This document shows positions 1 through 7,600 of a stretch of DNA of 16,995 bases, piece after piece. Each line of letters starts with the position of its first letter. The stretch's first letter is position 1. The position numbers were made by a program, and so were the translations under genes. The stretch spans positions 1 to 16,995 of the forward strand of contig DIAM01000006.1 in the NCBI GenBank assembly GCA_002416505.1, given 5' to 3'. The stretch is from Gammaproteobacteria bacterium UBA5078 (GTDB lineage: Bacteria > Pseudomonadota > Gammaproteobacteria > Pseudomonadales > Pseudohongiellaceae). Below the pieces are notes generated by a model. It did no database searches, had not been told where the DNA came from, and saw only the letters and a list, made by a program, of their open reading frames with translations.

Positions 1-696
1 GACGACACGCCGATCATCATCGGCTCTGCGCTCAAGGCGCTAGAGGGCGATACCTCTGAGCTAGGCATGCCTTCTGTTGCGAAGCTGATCGAGACATTGG
101 ATTCGTACATTCCTGATCCAGTGCGTGATATCGAGAAAGCCTTCCTATTGCCAATCGAGGACGTGTTCTCGATCTCTGGTCGCGGCACGGTAGTAACCGG
201 TCGTGTAGAGCGTGGCATTGTGAAAGTAGGCGACGAGATCGAGATTGTTGGTCTCAAGGACACTACTAAGACGATTTGTACGGGTGTTGAGATGTTCCGT
301 AAGCTGCTTGACGAAGGTCGTGCGGGCGAGAACGTGGGTGTACTGCTGCGCGGTACTAAGCGTGAGGACGTAGAGCGTGGTCAAGTATTGGCTAAGCCTG
401 GTTCGATCACTCCGCACACCAAGTTTGAGGCAGAAGTGTACATCCTGAGCAAGGACGAAGGTGGTCGTCACACGCCATTCTTCAAGGGTTACCGCCCACA
501 GTTCTACTTCCGCACGACAGACGTGACAGGGGCTTGTGAGCTTCCTGAGGGCGTTGAGATGGTTATGCCAGGCGATAACGTCAAGATGGTTGTAACGCTG
601 ATCAACCCAATTGCGATGGACGATGGTCTACGTTTTGCGATCCGTGAGGGTGGCCGAACTGTAGGTGCTGGCGTCGTTGCAAAGATTTTCGAATAA
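1..696 (+). CDS. tuf: Elongation factor Tu, C-terminal part (5' end outside window)
   Basis: This is the 3' part of an EF-Tu gene, the GTPase that delivers aminoacyl-tRNA to the ribosomal A site. Frame 1 is open from the first base to a TAA at 694-696, giving 231 residues that start at about residue 166 of the full protein. The segment covers the end of the G domain and the beta-barrel domains II and III. Recognisable blocks include LLPIEDVFSISGRGTVVTGR, GVEMFRKLLDEGRAGENVG, GGRHTPFFKGYRPQFYFRTT and the C-terminal REGGRTVGAGVVAKIFE. Residues 1-8 (DDTPIIIG) repeat in frame at the very end of the window inside the other tuf segment. Joining the two at that overlap gives a 396-residue protein, close to E. 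coli EF-Tu (394). An ATG at 67 is internal and is not the start. The gene lies upstream of tRNA-Trp and secE, which is the tufB position in related bacteria. Confidence 0.97.
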   Translation, partial: DDTPIIIGSALKALEGDTSELGMPSVAKLIETLDSYIPDPVRDIEKAFLLPIEDVFSISGRGTVVTGRVERGIVKVGDEIEIVGLKDTTKTICTGVEMFRKLLDEGRAGENVGVLLRGTKREDVERGQVLAKPGSITPHTKFEAEVYILSKDEGGRHTPFFKGYRPQFYFRTTDVTGACELPEGVEMVMPGDNVKMVVTLINPIAMDDGLRFAIREGGRTVGAGVVAKIFE

Positions 697-721
697 GTCA
701 CTAGACCTTATGCAGTATAAA

Positions 722-755
722 CAAGCCGAACGTCCAATATTGGGCTTTCGGCTTG
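722..755 (+). terminator. Hairpin downstream of tuf, possible weak terminator
   Basis: CAAGCCGAA (722-730) and TTCGGCTTG (747-755) form a perfect 9-bp stem. The loop itself contains the palindrome CCAATATTGG. The stem starts 25 bases after the tuf stop codon. The sequence after it (CTTATCTCT) is only mildly T-rich, so it may be a leaky terminator or a processing hairpin that separates the tuf mRNA from tRNA-Trp. I see no convincing promoter between it and the tRNA. Confidence 0.45.
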
Positions 756-773
756 CTTATCTCTAAAAGATTT

Positions 774-849
774 AGGCCAGTAGCTCAATTGGCAGAGCGA
801 CGGTCTCCAAAACCGTAGGTTGGGGGTTCGATTCCCTCCTGGCCTGCCA
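774..849 (+). tRNA. trpT: tRNA-Trp (anticodon CCA)
   Basis: The 76-base gene folds into a standard cloverleaf. The acceptor stem pairs AGGCCAG (774-780) with CTGGCCT, followed by discriminator G and an encoded CCA end (847-849). The anticodon stem ACGGT/ACCGT (800-804/812-816) encloses loop CTCCAAA with anticodon CCA at 807-809, which reads UGG. The T-arm holds GGTTCGATTCC. Its position between a tuf gene and secE matches the Pseudomonas-type order. It is probably cotranscribed with its neighbours and released by processing. Confidence 0.97.
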
Positions 850-936
850 TTATGTGCAGAGCCTAATCGATTGATTCAGTCCGGCAGTCCCGCATCGCGA
901 ATGTGGGCACCAGGCAAACCTGAGTTTCGTAATACT

Positions 937-1305
937 ATGTCCGAAAAAATAAGTGATCAGGAATACAAGCTGGATTGGCTGAAGTGGATTGTCGTCGCCG
1001 CAATTGTGTTTGTAGGCGTTTACGCTAATTCTTACTTCTCGGCGGAATCGATTCTTTATAGAACGATAGGCTTGCTTATTCTTGGTGGCGCGGCCGCGTG
1101 GTTGGCTGTGCAGACTGCGAAAGGTAGTGCGTTCCTGTCTTTATGTCTCGAGGCGAAAGCAGAGATTCGCAAGGTTGTCTGGCCCACTCGTCAGGAAACT
1201 ACTCAGACCACGTTGATCGTGCTCGTGGTTGTCCTCGTTGTTGCAGTTCTTCTTTGGTTGCTGGATTGGGGACTGAGTGGGATTGTTTCTGGAATCATAG
1301 GGTAG
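937..1305 (+). CDS. secE: Preprotein translocase subunit SecE
   Basis: SecE is the small membrane subunit that clamps and stabilises SecY in the SecYEG protein export channel of the inner membrane. The 122-residue product has three predicted hydrophobic segments at about 15-33, 43-61 and 92-110. Between the second and third lies the conserved amphipathic, cytoplasmic block with EIRKVVWPTRQET at 76-88, the SecE signature. A three-segment SecE is usual in Gammaproteobacteria, whereas many other bacteria have one. I chose ATG 937 because MSEKISDQEY resembles family N termini. An in-frame ATG at 901 would add 12 residues, and longer in-frame extensions run into the tRNA. Neither ATG has a clear Shine-Dalgarno sequence, so the start is less certain than the identity. 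The stop overlaps the ribosome binding site of nusG, which begins 9 bases later, so the two are likely translationally coupled. Confidence 0.95.
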   Translation: MSEKISDQEYKLDWLKWIVVAAIVFVGVYANSYFSAESILYRTIGLLILGGAAAWLAVQTAKGSAFLSLCLEAKAEIRKVVWPTRQETTQTTLIVLVVVLVVAVLLWLLDWGLSGIVSGIIG

Positions 1306-1314
1306 AGGTATCAG

Positions 1315-1848
1315 ATGGCAAAGCGTTGGTATGTAGTTCACGCCTATTCAGGTTATGAAAAGAAAGTCATGAATGCACTGCGTGAGCGCATTGCGCTCGC
1401 GGGCATGGAAGACCTGTTCGGTGAAGTCTTAGTTCCAACAGAAGAAGTGCTTGAAATGCGCGCAGGACAGAAGCGCAAGAGCGAACGCAAATTCTTCCCT
1501 GGCTATGTGCTTGTCGAGATGGAATTAAACGACGATACATGGCACTTAGTAAAAGAAACCCCACGTGTTATGGGTTTCATTGGCGGCAAGGCTGAGAAGC
1601 CTGCGCCTATCACGGCCAAAGAGGCGAACAAGATTCTTCAGCGTCTCGAAGACGGCCATGACAAGCCAACACACAAGACAATCTACGAGCCCGGTGAAAT
1701 GGTGCGCGTAATCGATGGCCCGTTCAATGACTTTACCGGTGCCGTCGAAGAAGTAAATTACGAGAAGAGCCGCCTGCGTGTTGCGGTGTTGATCTTCGGC
1801 CGTTCGACTCCTGTGGAGTTGGAATTCGGTCAGGTTGAGAAGACTTAA
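1315..1848 (+). CDS. nusG: Transcription termination/antitermination factor NusG
   Basis: NusG binds the RNA polymerase clamp, reduces pausing, and links the polymerase to Rho or to ribosomal protein S10. The product is 177 residues (E. coli 181). The N-terminal NGN domain begins KRWYVVHAYSGYEKKV and includes KFFPGYVLVEM at 59-69, which contributes to the polymerase-binding surface. The C-terminal KOW domain covers about 126-177 with YEPGEMVRVIDGPFNDFTG and ends FGRSTPVELEFGQVEKT. An AGAGG ribosome binding site at 1304-1308 lies 6 bases before the ATG and overlaps the secE stop. secE-nusG is a conserved pair directly upstream of the L11 operon. No sign of truncation or unusual insertion is seen. 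Confidence 0.98.
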   Translation: MAKRWYVVHAYSGYEKKVMNALRERIALAGMEDLFGEVLVPTEEVLEMRAGQKRKSERKFFPGYVLVEMELNDDTWHLVKETPRVMGFIGGKAEKPAPITAKEANKILQRLEDGHDKPTHKTIYEPGEMVRVIDGPFNDFTGAVEEVNYEKSRLRVAVLIFGRSTPVELEFGQVEKT

Positions 1849-2036
1849 AAAGTAGTATTTAGGGACGCAAGACTAACAGGAATGTTAATGGTGTACGCTC
1901 GGCGCTTGTGCAGGCCGGGTGATACGAAATCAGTCGTGGCCCAATCCCGCAAGGGGATAAGGCGCGCAGGGGAGCTCGGTAGACTCAGCAGTTTGGAGTG
2001 TAGTCGAGCGCTTGAACCCAATTAGGAGTAGTTCAA
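1849..2036 (+). promoter_or_regulatory. rplK leader with hairpins, candidate L1 autoregulatory site
   Basis: This 188-base gap between nusG and rplK has no gene but is rich in possible structure. ATCCC/GGGAT encloses a GCAAG loop at 1944-1958. A two-part stem near the start codon pairs GCTCG (1974-1978) with CGAGC (2005-2009), has an internal loop GTAG/GTAGT, and continues with ACTC (1983-1986) paired to GAGT (1996-1999). In E. coli, L1 represses its own operon by binding an internally looped stem in the rplK leader. The position and the internal loop fit that model, but the L1 contact residues are not confirmed here. No convincing -35/-10 pair was found. The rplK ribosome binding site AGGAG is at 2024-2028. 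Confidence 0.4.
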
Positions 2037-2468
2037 ATGGCTAAGAAAGTAACCGCTTATATCAAGCTACAAGTAGCCGCTGGTAAAGCAAACCCCAGTC
2101 CACCCGTAGGTCCAGCTCTTGGTCAGCGCGGTGTCAACATCATGGAATTCTGTAAGGCGTTCAACGCGGCAACGCAGAGCCTTGAGCCTGGTCTTCCAAT
2201 TCCCGTAGTAATCACTGTATATGCTGACCGCAGCTTTACATTCATTACAAAGACCCCTCCAGCCGGCGTATTGATTCGCAAGGCAGTTGGGATCGCCAAG
2301 GGTAGTGCACGTCCGAACACTGTTAAAGTCGCCAAAATCACCCGCGCGCAACTCGAAGAGATTGCAACCGTGAAGATGCCCGACCTGACTGCAGCGGACA
2401 TGGACGCAGCCGTGCGTACACTGGCTGGCAGCGCTCGTAGTGCTGGTATTGATGTAGAGGGGATCTAA
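2037..2468 (+). CDS. rplK: 50S ribosomal protein L11
   Basis: L11 binds 23S rRNA at the GTPase-associated region near the base of the L7/L12 stalk. It takes part in factor-dependent GTP hydrolysis and in RelA activation during the stringent response. The product is 143 residues (E. coli 142). The N-terminal domain starts MAKKVTAYIKLQVAAGKANP and carries the PSPPVGPALGQRGVNIMEFC block, whose prolines (22-23) lie in the thiostrepton-contact region. A linker around KTPPAGVLI (72-80) leads to the rRNA-binding C-terminal domain. The AGGAG site at 2024-2028 lies 8 bases before the ATG. rplA follows after 5 bases, forming the L11-L1 pair. Confidence 0.98.
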   Translation: MAKKVTAYIKLQVAAGKANPSPPVGPALGQRGVNIMEFCKAFNAATQSLEPGLPIPVVITVYADRSFTFITKTPPAGVLIRKAVGIAKGSARPNTVKVAKITRAQLEEIATVKMPDLTAADMDAAVRTLAGSARSAGIDVEGI

Positions 2469-2473
2469 GAATC

Positions 2474-3169
2474 ATGGCTAAACTAACGAAAAAAGCTAAG
2501 GCGATCAGCGCAAAGATCGACAGCACTAAGAGCTACACTATCGCAGAGGCCGTTGCCCTGCTGACAGAGTTTGCCTCTGACAAATTCAAAGAGTCCATCG
2601 ACGTGTCGGTTAACTTGGGTGTAGACCCACGTAAATCTGACCAAGTCGTTCGTGGCTCCACGCTGCTTCCGCACGGTACTGGTAAGACAGTCCGCGTTGC
2701 CGTATTCGCCCAGGGCGAGAACGCAACCAAGGCGAAAGAAGCTGGTGCAGACATCGTAGGCTTCGATGACCTGGCGGAAAGCATTACAGCCGGCAACATG
2801 GACTTCGACGTCGTCATTGCAACGCCAGACGCCATGCGCGTGGTGGGCAAGCTTGGTCAAATCCTCGGTCCACGTGGCCTTATGCCTAACCCAAAAGTGG
2901 GCACGGTTACTGCCGATGTTGCTGGCGCTGTCCGCAACGCTAAAGCCGGTCAGGTCCGTTACCGCACAGACAAGAAAGGCATCATCCATGGTGGCATCGG
3001 TAAGATCGGTTTTGACGCCGCGTCTATCCAGGGCAACCTCGAAGCATTGATCTCCGACCTGAAGCGCGCAAAGCCTGCTTCATCTAAAGGAATCTATGTT
3101 CAGAAAGTGGTGTTGTCTTCCACGATGGGGCCTGGCGTCTTAATCGACCAGTCTTCCTTAACCGCATAA
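2474..3169 (+). CDS. rplA: 50S ribosomal protein L1
   Basis: L1 forms the mobile L1 stalk of the large subunit, which helps move deacylated tRNA out through the E site. In E. coli it also represses translation of rplK-rplA. The product is 231 residues (E. coli 234). Visible family blocks are the basic N terminus (KLTKKAKAISAK), DVSVNLGVDPRKSDQVVRG, GPRGLMPNPKVGTVT (M137 within the conserved rRNA-contact loop) and KKGIIHGGIGKIGF. The start is 5 bases after the rplK stop. Only a distant GAGGGG lies upstream, so translation probably depends on coupling to rplK, as expected for this pair. A long structured leader follows before rplJ. Confidence 0.98.
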   Translation: MAKLTKKAKAISAKIDSTKSYTIAEAVALLTEFASDKFKESIDVSVNLGVDPRKSDQVVRGSTLLPHGTGKTVRVAVFAQGENATKAKEAGADIVGFDDLAESITAGNMDFDVVIATPDAMRVVGKLGQILGPRGLMPNPKVGTVTADVAGAVRNAKAGQVRYRTDKKGIIHGGIGKIGFDAASIQGNLEALISDLKRAKPASSKGIYVQKVVLSSTMGPGVLIDQSSLTA

Positions 3170-3429
3170 CACGGTTTTCGAACCGTAAAGACTTTGGGGT
3201 TTTGCCAATGTGCCTCGGCGCGTTGGCAGGGCTGTCAAAGACCGTAGGCGTAACGGGGGCTGTTTTATCCCCGCTACTTAATCCCACCTACGCAGATGGT
3301 GTAACCCGATCCCGCGCAAGCGAGATCCAACTCACCTGCTATAAGTCCTTCTATTGGCGATCGCCTCAATAGTAGAAGGGTACACAAATGTGAGGCCTGG
3401 AAACGGGTCTTAATTCAGGAGTTAAGCTA
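3170..3429 (+). promoter_or_regulatory. rplJ leader (L10 leader) with serial hairpins
   Basis: This 260-base gene-free stretch between rplA and rplJ holds at least four good stems. ACGGTT/AACCGT closes a TTCG loop at 3171-3186. CTTTG (3192-3196) pairs with CAAAG (3236-3240) around an inner TGCCAA/TTGGCA stem (3203-3208/3223-3228). CGTAGG (3243-3248) pairs with CCTACG (3287-3292) around an inner CGGGG/CCCCG stem (3254-3258/3269-3273). CCTTCT (3347-3352) pairs with AGAAGG (3374-3379) around an inner ATTG/CAAT. None is followed by a T-run, so they look regulatory and not terminating. In E. coli, the L10-(L7/L12) complex binds the leader at this location to repress rplJL. The site assignment is by position and structure. 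No clear promoter was found. Confidence 0.6.
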
Positions 3430-3960
3430 GTGGCTATAAGACTAGAAGACAAAAAGCAAATCGTCTCGGAAGTCAATGAAGCTGCTACTAGTGCTTTGTC
3501 TGCAGTGATCGCCGATTATCGCGGTGTCACTGTTAGTGATCTTACAGAGCTTCGTAAAGCTGCACGTAAAAACAATGTTTATCTAAGGGTGGTTCGTAAC
3601 ACCTTGCTTAAGAAAGCAGTAGAGAACACATCGTTTGAGTGCATGAACGAGGCGCTCGTAGGGCCAACGATTTTGGCATTCTCAATGGAAGATCCGGGCG
3701 CCGCTGCACGCGTGCTGAAGGATTTTGCTAAAGGCAATGACAAGTTCGAGATCAAAGCGCTCTCTATTGGTGGCAAGTTATTAGGTGCTGATCAACTCGA
3801 CGCAATGGCAAGCTTACCGACCTACGATCAGGCGGTATCAATGCTCATGAGCGTCATGCTCGCACCAATTACGAAACTGGCAAGAACATTCAACGAGGTT
3901 CCTACTAAGGTGACTCGTGTTGTTGCTGCAGTGCGCGACCAAAAGAAAGAAGCAGCATAG
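3430..3960 (+). CDS. rplJ: 50S ribosomal protein L10
   Basis: L10 anchors the L7/L12 dimers to 23S rRNA next to L11 and, with L7/L12, represses its own operon in E. coli. The product is 176 residues, slightly longer than E. coli L10 (165). The N-terminal rRNA-binding domain includes the DYRGVTVSDLTELRKAAR block followed by VVRNTLLKKAVENT. The C-terminal part, from about residue 135 (MLMSVMLAPITKLARTFNEV), is the helix that holds L7/L12 dimers. The start is GTG, supported by AGGAG at 3417-3421 with 8-base spacing and by the family-typical N terminus. rplL follows 55 bases downstream. Confidence 0.97.
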   Translation: MAIRLEDKKQIVSEVNEAATSALSAVIADYRGVTVSDLTELRKAARKNNVYLRVVRNTLLKKAVENTSFECMNEALVGPTILAFSMEDPGAAARVLKDFAKGNDKFEIKALSIGGKLLGADQLDAMASLPTYDQAVSMLMSVMLAPITKLARTFNEVPTKVTRVVAAVRDQKKEAA

Positions 3961-4015
3961 TTCTGATTTTTGATTAAGCGTTTTTAAATTTATTTGTAAA
4001 TAGGAGATGTGAGTC

Positions 4016-4390
4016 ATGGCTCTGTCTAAAGATGATATCTTGAATGCTATTGCTGAAATGTCAGTAATGGACGTAGTTGAGCTCGTTTCGGCGATGGAAG
4101 AGAAGTTCGGTGTTTCTGCAGCGGCAGCAGTAGCGGCAGCAGCTCCAGCTGCAGCAGCGGCTGAAGCAGTTGAAGAGAAGACTGAATTCGACATCGTATT
4201 GAAAGCGACTGGCGAGAAGAAAGTAAACGTAATTAAAGTAGTTCGCACTATCACTGGTCTTGGCTTGAAAGAAGCTAAGGACTTGGTAGATGGCGCTCCT
4301 TCAACTCTGAAGGAAGGCGTTGCGAAGGCTGAAGCCGAAGCTGCTAAGAAAGACTTGGAAGAAGCCGGCGCAACTGTTGAGCTTAAGTAA
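4016..4390 (+). CDS. rplL: 50S ribosomal protein L7/L12
   Basis: L7/L12 is the multicopy stalk protein that recruits EF-G, EF-Tu and other GTPases to the ribosome. The product is 124 residues (E. coli 121). The N-terminal dimerisation domain (about 1-33) binds L10. A flexible Ala-rich hinge spans 35-49. The C-terminal factor-binding domain starts near residue 54 and contains EKKVNVIKVVR and GLGLKEAKDLVDGAP (81-95). AGGAG at 4002-4006 precedes the ATG. The much higher stoichiometry of L7/L12 normally comes from efficient translation at such a strong site. A terminator-like hairpin downstream would reduce readthrough into rpoBC. Confidence 0.98.
   Translation: MALSKDDILNAIAEMSVMDVVELVSAMEEKFGVSAAAAVAAAAPAAAAAEAVEEKTEFDIVLKATGEKKVNVIKVVRTITGLGLKEAKDLVDGAPSTLKEGVAKAEAEAAKKDLEEAGATVELK
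4118..4162 (+). repeat. Low-complexity Ala-codon tract encoding the L7/L12 hinge
   Basis: Fifteen consecutive codons are nearly all GCN, with one GTA and one CCA, giving a GC-rich imperfect trinucleotide tract. It encodes hinge residues 35-49 of L7/L12. The tract is expected for the family, and its length may vary between relatives. Confidence 0.8.
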
Positions 4391-4417
4391 GTCTTTGCGT
4401 AAGCAATAAAACTCTAG

Positions 4418-4451
4418 AATCGGGCAGGGAATTCCCTGTCCGATTTTAGTG
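4418..4451 (+). terminator. Terminator-like attenuator between rplL and rpoB
   Basis: AATCGGGCAGGG (4418-4429) and CCCTGTCCGATT (4434-4445) form a 12-bp stem with one G-U pair and an AATT loop, followed by TTTTAGTGCTTTT. It starts 27 bases after the rplL stop. E. coli has a partial terminator at this exact place, which sets lower transcription of rpoBC than of rplJL. The short, interrupted T-run here fits a leaky terminator. Confidence 0.75.
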
Positions 4452-4521
4452 CTTTTAAGATTTTAGCCAATAGCGTTTGTATTTTAGATTGTTGATTAAA
4501 GTTTTATTCGGTGGCGGGGTT

Positions 4522-4539
4522 GTCCACAAGATTGTGGAC
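4522..4539 (+). other. Hairpin in rplL-rpoB spacer, possible RNA processing site
   Basis: GTCCACA (4522-4528) and TGTGGAC (4533-4539) form a perfect 7-bp stem with loop AGAT, about 100 bases upstream of rpoB. E. coli has an RNase III cleavage site in the rplL-rpoB spacer, so a processing role is plausible. The stem is short for an RNase III substrate. The rest of the spacer (4452-4640) shows no gene and no convincing promoter. Confidence 0.35.
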
Positions 4540-4640
4540 TAAAGTTCAGACAAGTACTTTCAACATAGCAGAGCTTTAGCACGCAGTGCAGAGCCTTCTT
4601 AAAGCCTGTGTTAAGTACACACTTGTTAGGAAAAACACTA

Positions 4641-7600
4641 ATGGCCTATTCGTATACAGAAAAAAAGCGTATCCGTAAAGACTTTGGTAAATTGCCAAGC
4701 GCAATGGATATTCCATATCTTTTGTCTACTCAGATCGATTCATTTCGACAATTTACTCAAGCGGATGTATCCCCTGCTGATCGACTCGAGCAAGGTCTCC
4801 ACGCTGCGTTCAAGTCTGTGTTCCCAATTGTTAGCTATTCTGGGAAAGCGATACTCGAGTACGTTAGCTACGATCTAGGCAAGCCCGCGTTTGACGTGAA
4901 AGAATGTCAACTTCGCGGCATCACTTATTCCGTTTCTCTGCGCGTTAAGGTTCGTTTGATTCTGTTTGATAAAGAGTCCACGACGCAGACGATCAAAGAT
5001 ATTAAAGAGCAAGAAGTCTACATGGGTGAGATTCCCGTGATGACCGATAGCGGTACCTTCGTCATTAACGGTACCGAGCGCGTAGTTGTGTCACAGCTGC
5101 ACCGTTCGCCTGGCGTGTTCTTCGATCACGACAAGGGCAAGACGCATAGCTCCGGCAAGCTGCTCTACTCCGCTCGCATCATCCCTTACCGTGGTTCTTG
5201 GTTGGATTTCGAATTCGATCCTAAAGACATGGTATTCGTTCGTATCGACCGTCGTCGTAAGCTGCCAGCAACGGTTCTGTTGCGCGCGCTCGAGTATACG
5301 TCGCAAGAAATTCTTGCGATGTTCTACGAGAACGACATCTATAAGATCAGTGGCAAAGACTCCGAGATTGTTCTGCAGCTCGTACCGTCGCGTCTGCGCG
5401 GCGAAGTACTGAACTTCCCAGTCTCCGATAAGAAAGGCGAACTCATCGTCGAAGAGGGTCGCCGTATCACGGCGCGCCATATTCGCCAGATGGAGAAAGC
5501 TAAGCTTACAGAGCTCAAGGTGACTCACGAATTCCTATTCGAGGAGTCTTTGGCTAAAGACGTTATCGATCCAGAGACTGGCGAGATCATTTTCGAATGT
5601 AACACGCTGATTACTCAGGATGTTGTGACTGGCCTACTTAAGGCTGGTGTGAAAGAGTTCGAGACCATCTTCACGAATGACTTGGATTGCGGTCCGTTCG
5701 TCTCCGATACTCTGCGCGTCGACTCCACGACTACTCGTCTCGAGGCGTTGGTGGAAATCTACCGCATGATGCGTCCTGGCGAGCCGCCCACGAAGGACTC
5801 TGCCGAGAACCTATTCTCTAATCTGTTCTTCTCCTCTGAGCGTTACGACCTGTCCTCGGTTGGTCGCATGAAGTTCAACCGTCGTCTTGGCCGTCCGGAG
5901 ACCGAAGGGTCGCCAGTGCTAAGCAAGGAAGACATCGTCGACGTACTGAAGACCTTGGTGGCAATCCGCAATGGCTTCGGCGTAGTGGATGATATCGATC
6001 ACCTTGGTAACCGTCGCATTCGTTCTGTAGGCGAGATGGCCGAGAATCAGTTCCGTGTGGGCTTGGTACGTGTTGAACGTGCCGTGAAAGAGCGCCTCAG
6101 CATGGCCGACTCCGAGGGCTTGATGCCTCAGGATATGATCAACGCGAAGCCAGTGGCTGCGGCGATCAAAGAGTTCTTCGGTTCCAGCCAGCTGTCTCAG
6201 TTTATGGACCAGAACAACCCGCTCTCTGAAGTGACGCACAAGCGTCGTGTCTCTGCGCTTGGACCAGGCGGTCTGACGCGTGAGCGCGCTGGCTTCGAAG
6301 TGCGCGACGTACACCCGACCCATTACGGTCGCGTATGTCCTATTGAAACGCCGGAAGGTCCGAACATCGGTCTGATCAACTCCTTGGCGACTTATGCGCG
6401 AACTAACTCTTATGGTTTCCTCGAGAGCCCATACCGCAAAGTCGTGAACAACAAGGTCACCAATGAGATCGACTTCCTGTCGGCCATCGACGAGAGCGAG
6501 TTCGTGATCGCTCAGGCGAGTGCGACACTGGATAAGAATGGCAGCTTCGTCGAGAACCTCGTGACCGTTCGTCACAATGGCGAAACGACACTGATGCCGA
6601 AAGACCAGATCAACTATATGGATGTGGCGCCTCAGCAGATGGTATCTGTCGCTGCGGCATTGATTCCCTTCCTCGAGCACGACGACGCTAACCGCGCCTT
6701 GATGGGCTCGAACATGCAACGTCAGGCGGTTCCGACTCTGCGCGCTGAGAAGCCGTTGGTAGGTACTGGCCTTGAGCGCAACGTCGCGGGTGACTCCGGC
6801 GTGTGTGTCGTGGCACAACACGGTGGTGTGATCGAGAGCGTCGACGCCTCGCGCATCATTGTACGAGTACGAGACGAAGAGACAGAGGCCGGTGAGGCAG
6901 GTGTAGACATCTACAACCTGACTAAATACACCCGTTCTAACCAAAATACCTGTATCAATCAGCAGCCGCTGGTAAGACAGGGTGAGGTTATCGAGCGCGG
7001 CGATATCATGGCAGACGGTCCTTCGGTCGATATCGGTGAGCTAGCGCTAGGCCAGAACATGCGTATCGCGTTCATGCCTTGGAACGGTTACAACTTCGAA
7101 GACTCGATCCTGATCTCCGAGCGCGTTGTTAAGGAAGACAGATTGACCACTATCCACATTCAGGAACTGACCTGTGTGGCGCGTGATACCAAGCTGGGTT
7201 CCGAAGAAATTACCGCCGATATCCCGAACGTGGGTGAGGGCGCACTAGGCAAGCTGGACGAGTCTGGTGTGGTCTACATCGGTGCGGAAGTAAATGCTGG
7301 TGACATCCTCGTGGGCAAGGTCACGCCGAAGGGCGAGACTCAGCTAACTCCAGAAGAGAAGCTGCTCCGTGCGATCTTCGGTGAGAAGGCCTCCGACGTG
7401 AAGGACACCTCGTTGCGCGTTCCTACGAGCGTGAAGGGCACTGTCATCGACGTACAGGTGTTCACTCGCGATGGTCTAGAGAAAGACCAGCGTGCATTGG
7501 AGATCGAGAAGGCTCAGTTAGGCAAGGTACGCAAAGACATCAACGACGAATTTAAAATCGTTGAGGGTGCTACTTTCCACCGTCTGCGTGCTGCGTTGCT

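Noticed and set aside
764..769. TAAAAG as a -10 for a tRNA-Trp promoter
   Set aside because: The implied start would be inside the mature tRNA, and the -35 match is poor.
820..936. Upstream extension of secE into tRNA-Trp
   Set aside because: The extension would translate the 3' half of the tRNA. The family-like N terminus begins at 937.
4608..4640. GTG start adding 11 residues to RpoB
   Set aside because: It has no ribosome binding site, while ATG 4641 has AGGAA at good spacing and a family-typical N terminus.
6180..6260. Possible rifampicin-resistance changes in rpoB
   Set aside because: Residues equivalent to E. coli D516, H526 and S531 are wild type, and the surrounding block matches apart from conservative changes.
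5919..6944. Long antisense open frame (341 codons) within rpoB
   Set aside because: It lies wholly opposite a well-conserved rpoB region, has no family resemblance that I recognise, and is low in plausible protein blocks. Long opposite-strand frames are common over biased coding sequence.
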